A DNA stretch of 64,000 bases from Pseudomonadota bacterium (lineage in GTDB: Bacteria; Myxococcota_A; Polyangia; Polyangiales; Polyangiaceae), in assembly GCA_023402175.1 (NCBI GenBank), contig JAEXCN010000053.1:62001-126000 (forward strand). The letters run 5' to 3'. Below are positions 26,901 to 33,537 of this stretch, one piece after another. Under the pieces are notes generated by a model. The model ran no database searches. It was not told where the DNA came from and was given only the letters and a program-made list of their open reading frames with translations. Positions within the stretch are counted from its first letter, which is position 1. Each line of letters starts with the position of its first letter. Made by a program: the position numbers and the translations under genes.

Positions 26901-27011
26901 GAGATGCGTCAGCGAGTAGTCGACGCCCGCGCTCAGCACGCTGGGGGCGAGCCCTCGCTTTTGGAGCTCCCGAAAGGGCATCTCCAGCACGCGGCACGAG
27001 ACTTCTCTCAT
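23997..27011 (-). CDS. Double hybrid histidine kinase with unknown N-terminal sensor domain
   Basis: 1004 residues from ATG 27011, 6 bp after the stop of the ketosynthase gene. The order is: a ~190-residue domain without a recognised family (starts MREVSCRVLEMPF, contains WTEEEIIKMGG; weakly resembles the N-terminal ligand domain of AraC-type regulators); a GAF-like segment near 240-355; a coiled coil; HisKA 1 (INHDLRSPLSLVL) and HATPase 1; a receiver (TDVAMPGIDG); and HisKA 2 (LAHEIRNPANGII) with HATPase 2 (DSGPGVPEEL). Two full kinase cores in one chain are unusual. No membrane segment is seen, so any ligand is probably sensed in the cytoplasm. Confidence 0.9.
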   Translation of the reverse strand: MREVSCRVLEMPFRELQKRGLAPSVLSAGVDYSLTHLQNKHERIDWSAYCRVMENVRNIWTEEEIIKMGGSWIDSPIFRHTRLIVRTLFTPKQFYEWLADSEKKTRGRGGDQMFSCMRTTYLELGPERLQLDVRLDDGYEPCPTFFLFTKGGFQAVPRLVGKEAAAVELTPIERGMRFDVQLPHGSGRVSPIRRVVRWLTAPAAAARELDDAHATLQVRYEELDAARDKLEAQAAQLRTAHTVNALIQKNLDLDLTLEAIANALVDEAGFAAVHVSLDAEVDGVKVARSIERGSGGAARLERVLEGRGGHPTGKLTAIAHASATVAEREALLEFIVPSIAMAVDNAISYLVVEEYRRGLERRVAERTAELSEARDDLAGTVRDLEAAKEARDRIFANINHDLRSPLSLVLLSVGEARTSGSLGPEAARTLDAIEHGARRVLRMVDELLILAEGRERDVRVWTALCDLGALVGSVAEAWKPAARVAGLTLEHEIEKELVVRADPNAIDRILANLVSNAIKFTPKGGAIHVAAASREGRAIVEVRDNGPGIDPELRQRLFQRFERGAHARAGAISGSGLGLSLVKELAEAHGGTVTVTGADGGGAVFRVELPLASTNGESTTIVAASAALRPTDYGASATEAVLPSVYEPSGTPRATILLAEDDPDLRDRTARLLATEYRVLTAPDGLTAIELAMVHAPDLLVTDVAMPGIDGFELTRRFRALQANRVAPVLVLTTFGGASDKLAGFDAGAVDYIHKPFEPAELRARVRSQLALRALALQLLETEKLAALGTLSTGLAHEIRNPANGIINAVGPLRELLPPEAIAPETPAAQLLDVIEHCSRQVASLSRELLGFKRGVELKRDAVAIETLLRRVKSTIRRALEGVELRERLDYTGTVRCAEPLLAQVLTNLLENGAHAAGKGGWIELSTNIDGSRIVVELTDSGPGVPEELRERIFEPFFTTKPAGGGTGLGLSTARDIVLRHGGTLDVRRSGGRSVFRLELPGEC

Positions 27012-27017
27012 CAGCTC

Positions 27018-28094
27018 CTAGGTTCCCCAGCGCAAAGCCATTCCAGACCACGTCATCCCGGTGCCGCCCTGGAAGCACGCAACGACGTCGCCCGGACGAA
27101 GCAGTCCCTCACGTTCGCCCATGGCGAGCTGGAAGGGGAGATTCACCGAGCTAATCGCCGCGGTGATGTGAAAGTGATCGACTCCCTTCGCGTGGGAGAG
27201 GCCCGCGGCAGCCATCGTCACCGGATGGAGCCATTTGAACCCCTGGTGTGACGCGTAGAAGTTTACGTCTGCCGCGCCGAGCCCCGAATCGCTGAGGGCG
27301 CGGTCAACCGCTTCCTTCGCGCGATGAGGGAGCGTGACGACCCACTCGAGATTCGACCGCGGATCCTCGGAGTAGATCTCGCATCGAGCGTCCTGCCAGC
27401 GTCCGCCTGGAACGCCGCAGACGAGGGTGCCCCACATCTTCCCGTTCGTCTGATGCGAGTAGCCCAGGAGCCCACGACCCTCGGACACCGGCCCGACGAT
27501 GACCGCGGAACCAGCATCACCGTTCCATGAGTCGATGACCTCCCCGGATTCAGGAAAGCGCGTCAGTGCCGAGGACTGCGTGAGAAGAGCGTAGCGAGCT
27601 CGTCCCGTTGCAATCAGTCCCTGCGCTAGCACAAGTTGATTCATGAACGAATTGCAGGCGGCATCCACCATCACTGCCTGTGTTCGTTCTTTTAAACCGA
27701 GATTGCCGTGAACGACTGCCGCAGAGGGGACGTTTATATAGTCGGGACAAATCTGGTGGCTGAGGACAACGTCGATCTCCTCCAAAGGGACGCCCGAGCG
27801 CGCGATTGCTTCTCGCGCGGCGATTGTCTCCATGTCCGACGCCTTCATGTCGTCAGCGATCACGCGTCGCTCGCGTGCACCTTGGAATGGATCATCGATG
27901 AGGGCCGCGACGGCTTCGAGGGTCATGCGCCCGACTTCCGAGCGATCCTTCTCGAGCTCGTCGCGCATGCGCTGAAAGCGCCGCGCAGCACGGTCCTTCC
28001 ATCGGGCAACGACGTGATCGGGCCAATACTCGTTCTTCCGGACCGTCGGCGGCAGGTAAAGGCCGACACCCAAGATTCCAATAGACTTGTTCAT
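27018..28094 (-). CDS. FabH-like ketosynthase III with altered active site
   Basis: 358 residues from ATG 28094, with GAGG upstream. The fold is that of beta-ketoacyl-ACP synthase III: active-site Cys in DAACNSF, His in SHQGFKW, and GGTGMTWSGMALRW near the end. In the usual NTSAAS loop this protein reads TAAISSVNLP, so the third catalytic residue, Asn, is replaced by Ala. Related proteins without that Asn act as acyltransferases rather than decarboxylating condensing enzymes (family knowledge). It lies 21 bp after the ThDP enzyme gene and 6 bp before the kinase gene, suggesting linked function. Confidence 0.85.
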   Translation of the reverse strand: MNKSIGILGVGLYLPPTVRKNEYWPDHVVARWKDRAARRFQRMRDELEKDRSEVGRMTLEAVAALIDDPFQGARERRVIADDMKASDMETIAAREAIARSGVPLEEIDVVLSHQICPDYINVPSAAVVHGNLGLKERTQAVMVDAACNSFMNQLVLAQGLIATGRARYALLTQSSALTRFPESGEVIDSWNGDAGSAVIVGPVSEGRGLLGYSHQTNGKMWGTLVCGVPGGRWQDARCEIYSEDPRSNLEWVVTLPHRAKEAVDRALSDSGLGAADVNFYASHQGFKWLHPVTMAAAGLSHAKGVDHFHITAAISSVNLPFQLAMGEREGLLRPGDVVACFQGGTGMTWSGMALRWGT

Positions 28095-28115
28095 GTTGCA
28101 CCTCTGTCCGGAAGG

Positions 28116-29900
28116 TCAGCGCGAGCCCTTCGACTGCGCCATGTTCTTCAGGAACTCGAGACGCGAGGGCGAGAGATGGACAGTGCGATCGATCCGAATG
28201 TCGAGGACGAGCGGACGGTCACCTGCCAGCGAGAGGAGGTCGAGCTCCTGGATCTGACCTGGATGTTCGATGACGACGGAGCGCGCGCCGACACCTTCGG
28301 CCAGGTTCGGGATGTTCATCGGCATGGCGAACGTCGGCGTACGGCCGTAGACGGCCTTGTTTCCGATCTCGACCATCCCGTAACGCTCGTCGTTCAGCAC
28401 GGCGATGATCATCGGGATGCGTTCCTGCGCGGCGGTGGCCACGTCGCCAAGCCCCATCGAGAAACATCCGTCTCCGCAGATCGCAACCACGGGCGCATCC
28501 GGCCGGGCGACGGCCATACCAACGGCCGACCCGATGCCAGACCCCATCGAGCCGAGGCTCAGCGTGATCATGAAGCCGCGCGGGGAACGAATGTCGAGAT
28601 GGTGGAGCGCGAAGAACATGTGCGCGCCGATATCCGACGTGAACACGGCGTTGTCGGGCAGACTCCGTTGGAGCTCCCAGATCGCGCGCTGCGGCGCGAT
28701 CTTGCCCTCGTCTCCCACGAGGAACGAATCGCCGGTGTTCTTTCTCACGACGCCATGGACGGCAGGAATCCGTCGCGGGCGGCCGTCGAGAGCCTGCAGC
28801 AGTTTGGGGATGGCAGCCTCGACGGTATCGACGATGCCGAGCGTGACCGGGTAATTGCGGCCGATGCGCTGCGATTCGACGTCGAGCTGGATGAAGTGAT
28901 CCGTCGCAGCGAGCTTCTGACTCCAGCTGTCCGATGCGTGCTCACCTAGGCTCGTTCCGATCGCGAACAGGACGTCGACGCCTTTTTCGAGGTAGTCCGA
29001 AGCGGAAGAGTGACCGCCCCATCCGAAGACACCGAGACTGAGCGGGTGGTTCTCCGCAAGAACGCCCTTCGCCTTCGGCGTCGTCATGACGGGAATCTGC
29101 AGTCGTTCGGCGAGCTCCCGGACGAGCCGCGGGCCCTGACCCCATCGCGCACCTGATCCAACGAGGAGCACGCCTCGCTTCGCTCCGTAGAGCGCATCCG
29201 CTGCCGACTCGATCGTCGCCGACGGCGGGGCGAAGGAGAGGGTCGACCCTACTTCGACGACGGGATGAGAGACACGGGCGGTCGCGACATCCATCGGAAG
29301 CGTGATGACTGCGGGGCCACGGCGACCGCTGTTTGCGGTCGCGATCGCACGCTTGAGAAGAGCGGGGGCCGTGCTCGGATCGACCGCCTCTGCAGCGAAC
29401 TTCGAAATCGACTTCACCATGTGGATGATGTCGAGCCCGTGCGCTGTACCGTCCTGTGCAGCGCCCTTCGCATATCGGTCACGCGGCACTTCGCCGGCGA
29501 TGACGAGGATCGGCAAGCCCTCGCAGTGCGCATTGGCGATCCCTGTCATCGCGTTGAGGATCCCGGGACCAGACGTCACCACGACAACGGCGAGCTTGCC
29601 GGTCGCTTGCGCGTAGCCAGCGGCGGCAAACAGCGCGCCGGCCTCGTGGCGCGTCGTGATCGTACGGATCTCGGGGCGATCGATCAGGGCGTCGTGGATC
29701 GGCGCAATCGGGCCTCCGGGCAGCCCGAAGATTACTTCCACCCCGGCGTCGGCCAGGATCTCGACCAGGGTGTCGGCGGTCCGCGTTGCGGGCTTCGCGC
29801 GCCGCTTGACGATCATCGAGTGCTGCGATGATTCGTCGGCGAGCTCGGACGGGGCCAGTGATTCGTTGGACTCGTCCAGGTTCGGTGCTGCGTAGCCCAT
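28116..29900 (-). CDS. Acetolactate synthase-like ThDP-dependent enzyme
   Basis: 594 residues from ATG 29900, with GAGG 6 bases upstream; a longer frame upstream overlaps the previous gene and is rejected. After a 35-residue polar extension come the ThDP-enzyme domains: the catalytic Glu region TTRHEAGALFAAAGYA, a central domain (SASDYLEKGVDVLFAIGTS) and the ThDP-binding motif GDGCFSMGLGD to LNDERYGM, where the usual NN is ND. Members join or cleave 2-keto acids. It is not paired with a regulatory subunit, as biosynthetic IlvB is. Placement in a signalling operon suggests a specialised product, perhaps an acyloin; that is inference. Confidence 0.85.
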   Translation of the reverse strand: MGYAAPNLDESNESLAPSELADESSQHSMIVKRRAKPATRTADTLVEILADAGVEVIFGLPGGPIAPIHDALIDRPEIRTITTRHEAGALFAAAGYAQATGKLAVVVVTSGPGILNAMTGIANAHCEGLPILVIAGEVPRDRYAKGAAQDGTAHGLDIIHMVKSISKFAAEAVDPSTAPALLKRAIATANSGRRGPAVITLPMDVATARVSHPVVEVGSTLSFAPPSATIESAADALYGAKRGVLLVGSGARWGQGPRLVRELAERLQIPVMTTPKAKGVLAENHPLSLGVFGWGGHSSASDYLEKGVDVLFAIGTSLGEHASDSWSQKLAATDHFIQLDVESQRIGRNYPVTLGIVDTVEAAIPKLLQALDGRPRRIPAVHGVVRKNTGDSFLVGDEGKIAPQRAIWELQRSLPDNAVFTSDIGAHMFFALHHLDIRSPRGFMITLSLGSMGSGIGSAVGMAVARPDAPVVAICGDGCFSMGLGDVATAAQERIPMIIAVLNDERYGMVEIGNKAVYGRTPTFAMPMNIPNLAEGVGARSVVIEHPGQIQELDLLSLAGDRPLVLDIRIDRTVHLSPSRLEFLKNMAQSKGSR

Positions 29901-29917
29901 TCGTACCTCGTTCTTGG

Positions 29918-30520
29918 TTATTGGGCGCGAGCCTCTAGCTCGCTCCCTCTGGCTGGGAACATCAACGAGAGAACGACGCGAACGTCGATCGGCTTGGGAA
30001 GACATTTCACGGCGCCGGCTTCGAGCGCCTTCTGCTCCAGTGCGGAGGTGAAGGCACCGCTGACGACGTAGACGGCGACGTCCTTGGTCGCCGGGTTCTT
30101 CTTGAGACGACGACAGACCTCGAGCCCGTCGATGCCGGGCATGTAGACGTCGAGCAGGACTGCGTGCGGGTGGAACGAGCCCACCAGCACGAGCGCATCG
30201 ATGCCGTTCGAGGTGGTCGTCACTTCGACCTTGTCGGCGTAGCGCTTCAGTGAGCGCGAGAGAGCCTTCAGCTGGTCGACCTCGTCATCGACGATGAGGA
30301 GACGCTTCTTCGCCGCGTCCTGGAGATCCGGCGGGATCGGCATCTCGTGGTTGACGAGGAACGTGACGAGATCGGCCGCGCGGATGCGACGATGGCCACC
30401 CGGCGTGCGGAACGCGATGAGCAGCCCGTCGTCCACCCACTTCTTGACGGAGCTGGGGTTCACCTGGAGGAGCTCCCCGACTTCGCTCGAAGTCAAAAGT
30501 TGGTCGCTGGCGATTTTCAC
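29918..30520 (-). CDS. HTH-receiver response regulator (reversed domain order)
   Basis: 200 residues from GTG 30520, preceded by AAGGAG at good spacing. Residues 5-60 are a MerR/BldC-like helix-turn-helix (LLTSSEVGELLQVNPSSVKK, then GLLIAFRTPGGHRRIRA), and residues 72-190 are a receiver (RLLIVDDE, phospho-Asp in LLDVYMPGIDG, Lys in LPKPID). DNA binding before receiver is the reverse of OmpR/NarL order. It is first in the six-gene run and is the probable output or autoregulator of the kinases. The next gene starts 17 bp after its stop. Confidence 0.88.
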   Translation of the reverse strand: MKIASDQLLTSSEVGELLQVNPSSVKKWVDDGLLIAFRTPGGHRRIRAADLVTFLVNHEMPIPPDLQDAAKKRLLIVDDEVDQLKALSRSLKRYADKVEVTTTSNGIDALVLVGSFHPHAVLLDVYMPGIDGLEVCRRLKKNPATKDVAVYVVSGAFTSALEQKALEAGAVKCLPKPIDVRVVLSLMFPARGSELEARAQ

Positions 30521-30977
30521 GGATTTCTCTCCTTAGACGTACTAGGCCGGTTCGTCAAAAAATAAACGACAAATTCGTCATTAATGGTACATCGGGTCCA
30601 AACGGGATACAACGCGCCGCGGGCGAATCGTCCCCCAGCCCAAGTGTACGGCGAGCCTACAAAAAGCGCGGAAAAAGTCGCGCTTGAAGCCCCGCCCGAA
30701 CCGTCGAATTCTGGACAGACGGAGGCTCCTTGGGGGCGGGGCGTGACTGGTCCGTCGAGCTGCCGCCCCCACGGGCGTGGGGCTGGGCCGACCGCCATTG
30801 GCCGGCATTTTCCACCCCCTCGAGGTGGCGGGCCGCCGAGATGCGGTCTGCCGGCCGCTCTCGGCGGGGGCCCCCGGGCTGGCTTCATGCCGGGCGGGAG
30901 AGGCTTCGCCCGCCGACGCGGCCGGGTCGAGCGAAGGGCCATGCGGCTGCGCGGGCGGGACGGGCACCGCGCATGGC
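30521..30977. other. 457-bp intergenic region: terminator and operon promoter zone
   Basis: No gene is supported. The first 140 bp are comparatively AT-rich and should carry the promoter of the HTH-receiver operon; they include the dyad ACGA-CAAAT-TCGT at about 30568 and two TGACGAA copies on the minus strand, possibly operators. An intrinsic terminator (30661-30685) closes the EAL transcript. Nine-base arms GCCCCGCCC and GGGCGGGGC lie at about 30692 and 30733. The remainder is GC-rich without structure that I could interpret. Confidence 0.5.
30661..30685 (-). terminator. Intrinsic terminator of the REC-EAL gene
   Basis: Read on the minus strand, AAGCGCG-ACTTTTTC-CGCGCTT makes a perfect 7-bp stem followed at once by a T run (TTTTT including the stem end). 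It lies about 290 bp past the EAL stop and before the promoter region of the next minus-strand operon. Confidence 0.6.
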
Positions 30978-32198
30978 TCACCAGCTCTGCGAGGACGCCA
31001 CCAGCTCCGGCGCGGGGCGACCGAGGAAATAGCCCTGGAGGTGATCGCAACCGACGTCGATCACCGTGGCGAGCTCCGCCATGGTCTCGATGCCCTCTGC
31101 GACGACGCTCATGTCGAGCTCCCGGCAGAGGCGCGTCATCGATTGGACGATGTGCTTCTTCACGGGTGAGGCCTCGATGCCTCGGATCAGGGACATGTCG
31201 AGCTTCACGACCTCAGGCTCGAGGGTCGCGAAGCTGGTGAGGCCTGCGTAGCCGGCGCCGAGGTCGTCGATCGCGAGCCTGAAGCCTCGGCGGCGAAGCT
31301 CCGTCCCGCGATGCTTCGTGTCCGTGATGTCGTCGAGCGCAGCGCGTTCGGTGATCTCGAGCACGACGCGGTCCGCGAGCTTCGTGAGCGGCGCGTTGCG
31401 GTCGTAAAGATTCGGATCGAGCAAGTCCGCGGGATGGAGGTTCACGAAGAGTGTCATCCCATCCGTCGGTGGGCGGAAGCTCATCGCAGCGAGCTCGCGC
31501 ACGCGCCGACCCACCTCTTGCAGACGATCGAGCCTCTCGGCGACCTCGAGGAGCGCGCCCGGATGAGGCATGGAGGCCTCCTTCGTCCGCATCAGCGCTT
31601 CGAAGCCCATCGTCTTCCGCGAGCGCCGATCGACGATGGGCTGGAAGACGACCGAGAGCGTCTCGAGCGCCCGATCGAGGCTCGTGTGGAGGCCCGCGCG
31701 ATCGCCCGCGAGCGGGGAGCCGCCGACGCCGGCCGCGACGGCCTCGCGCTTCGCACGCGCGAGCCGCGCGAGCTTGGCTGCGCGCAACAGCGTTCCGCGG
31801 AGCGCGTCGTGGGCGAACGGCTTCTGGATGTACGTGAGAGCTCCGAGCTCGAGCGCGGCGATCGCGGTCTCGACGCTCGGCTGCCCTGTCATGAGGACGA
31901 CGGGCACGTCGAGATCGTACGAGCGGACCAGCCGCAGGAGATCGACGCCCGACATGCCGGGCAGCCCGATGTCGCTGAGCACTCCGTCGAATGTCTCCTT
32001 CATGAGGAGCTCGGCGGCGGCGGAGCCGTCTGCGACCGCGGTGATGTCGAACATCTCACGAAGTGCGCGTACGAGGGCGTGACGGAGCGCGTCCTCGTCC
32101 TCGACGAGGAGGAGGCGCGGGCGTCCGCCGTCATCGCCCGCGGTCGGACGCAATGCGGGCAGCTCTCGCGTGGGCCGGTTCATCGGGAACTGGTTCAT
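30978..32198 (-). CDS. Receiver-EAL protein, cyclic-di-GMP phosphodiesterase
   Basis: 406 residues from ATG 32198; ATG 32183 is equally possible and no strong ribosome site decides. Residues 28-140 form a receiver (LLLVEDEDALRHAL, phospho-Asp in SDIGLPGMSG, KPFAHD). Residues 170-400 are an EAL domain with the metal and catalytic residues present: FEALMR, NLHPADL, LEITERA, DDLGAGYAGL, KLDMSL, AEGIET and QGYFLGRP. It should hydrolyse cyclic-di-GMP when phosphorylated. It is divergent from a PilZ gene with 88 bp between starts, placing enzyme and effector together. Confidence 0.92.
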   Translation of the reverse strand: MNQFPMNRPTRELPALRPTAGDDGGRPRLLLVEDEDALRHALVRALREMFDITAVADGSAAAELLMKETFDGVLSDIGLPGMSGVDLLRLVRSYDLDVPVVLMTGQPSVETAIAALELGALTYIQKPFAHDALRGTLLRAAKLARLARAKREAVAAGVGGSPLAGDRAGLHTSLDRALETLSVVFQPIVDRRSRKTMGFEALMRTKEASMPHPGALLEVAERLDRLQEVGRRVRELAAMSFRPPTDGMTLFVNLHPADLLDPNLYDRNAPLTKLADRVVLEITERAALDDITDTKHRGTELRRRGFRLAIDDLGAGYAGLTSFATLEPEVVKLDMSLIRGIEASPVKKHIVQSMTRLCRELDMSVVAEGIETMAELATVIDVGCDHLQGYFLGRPAPELVASSQSW

Positions 32199-32286
32199 CG
32201 GAACAGCACGTTCTGGCCGCGTCAACGTGGGAGCCCGCACAATCGTGGAAATCCTCGGCCGGCCTGGGGGTCTTAACGGCCCGCGC

Positions 32287-32658
32287 GTGGCGACGTTCAT
32301 CGAAGACATGCAAGAACCCCCTGCCGAACGCCGCCGCGACGTCCGTACGCACGCCTCTCCGCCTGCCCAGATCCGCCGGATCGGGTCTGCCGAACGGGTC
32401 GAGATACTGAACGCGAGCTTCCGAGGCCTGTTCCTCCGCGTGTCCGGAGAAGCTCCGCCGTTGAACCAGCTCTTCAAGCTCCGAATCGACCTGCCGACCA
32501 GGATCGTCGACGTGCACTGCGTTCCGGTGCGCGTCGTCGTGGACGCGCACGGGCGGACGGGGATTGGTGTGCGCTTCTTCGCGCTCAACGGCGACGACAA
32601 GCGGGTGTGGGAGACCTACATCGCGAGCCTATTGTCGCCCCGGCGGGTCGCGGCGTGA
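32287..32658 (+). CDS. PilZ-domain cyclic-di-GMP receptor
   Basis: 123 residues from GTG 32287; ATG 32308 is an alternative. The two cyclic-di-GMP-binding motifs of PilZ are present: RRDVR (RxxxR) and LNASFRG (NxSxxG) about 30 residues later, followed by a small beta barrel (VHCVPVRVVV, TGIGVRFF) and a C-terminal helix. A single stand-alone PilZ acts as a ligand-responsive adaptor (family knowledge). It is divergent from the EAL phosphodiesterase gene. Confidence 0.82.
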   Translation: MATFIEDMQEPPAERRRDVRTHASPPAQIRRIGSAERVEILNASFRGLFLRVSGEAPPLNQLFKLRIDLPTRIVDVHCVPVRVVVDAHGRTGIGVRFFALNGDDKRVWETYIASLLSPRRVAA

Positions 32659-32847
32659 CGCTCGCGCGATGGCGCCGCCCGGCTCAGCGCCATCACTTTG
32701 ACGGGCGCCATCGCGTTGATGTGGGCGCGCCAACAGGATGACGCTCGAGATGGTGCGGGAATGCCGCGAGAATGTGAAAAACCACGAATTTGTTGGTAGC
32801 CACGTTCGGGTCGGTCGATGGCACGTCGGGTGCTCTGGAGGGTCGTC

Positions 32848-33522
32848 ATGGAAACGCAGCCGACCCACGATTCGTTCGCCGTCTCGAGCACCGAGTTCGC
32901 CGCTCACATGCACCTCGTTCTGAGCATCGTCGCCGAGTTCATGCGGCGCGTTCCGCGGAGCGTGCAGCGCGAGGACCTGGTCGCCGCCGGCTCGATGGGG
33001 CTGCTCCACGCGCTTCGCTCCAAGAAGCACACGTGCCCGGAGATGCTCACGGCATATGCGCGGATCCGCATCCGGGGCGCGGTCATCGACGAGCTGCGTC
33101 GTCACGACTGGTCTCCGCGCCGCCGACGCCCCGCGGGCGGGAATACCGGCGCTCCGGAAAGCGTCCGAGCGGAAAACGTCGGAGCGGCGGCTGGTCGGAT
33201 GACGGAAGAAAAGAGCGGTGTCGTCGTCGTCGGCTTCGATGACCTTCCGCCGACGTACTCGTTCCGCGAGGACGGTCCGTCGCCCCTCGAGCAGGTGGAG
33301 GTCCGCCGCTCGAGCGTGGAAGTGCGGCGTGCTGTCGAGCAGCTGCCAGCGCGCGAGCGCGCGATCGTTAGCATGCGCTACTTCGAAGACGTCTCGAGCA
33401 AGGCCATTGCTTCTACGCTTGGTTTGAGTGAAGCTCGAGTCTCGCAACTGCTTGCGCGTGCGACTTCGCAGCTCAAGCAACTCCTCACGGAGCAGCCGCA
33501 AGAGCTGAAGCTCGCGGCCTAG
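32848..33522 (+). CDS. fliA: FliA/WhiG-type RNA polymerase sigma factor
   Basis: 224 residues from ATG 32848, with GGAGG 6 bases upstream. Region 2 is clear (LVLSIVAEFMRRVPRSV, DLVAAGSMGLLHALR, and AYARIRIRGAVIDELRRHDWSP, the FliA/WhiG signature). A variable Gly/Ala stretch replaces part of region 3. Region 4 follows (LPARERAIVSMRYFEDVSSK, SEARVSQLLARA). Such sigma factors serve flagellar or developmental genes; flagellar-type fliO/fliP are 12 kb away, but no flagellin is seen here. The sigma-54 activator gene starts 15 bp after the stop, so they are probably one operon. Confidence 0.85.
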   Translation: METQPTHDSFAVSSTEFAAHMHLVLSIVAEFMRRVPRSVQREDLVAAGSMGLLHALRSKKHTCPEMLTAYARIRIRGAVIDELRRHDWSPRRRRPAGGNTGAPESVRAENVGAAAGRMTEEKSGVVVVGFDDLPPTYSFREDGPSPLEQVEVRRSSVEVRRAVEQLPARERAIVSMRYFEDVSSKAIASTLGLSEARVSQLLARATSQLKQLLTEQPQELKLAA

Positions 33523-33537
33523 CGCGAAGGAGACTAG

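Noticed and set aside
32819..32834. Sigma-54-like site (TGGCACG with GC 10 bases after GG) before the FliA-type gene
   Set aside because: The match is good, but a start site about 12 bases after the GC would fall 3 bases before the ATG, leaving no room for the ribosome site.
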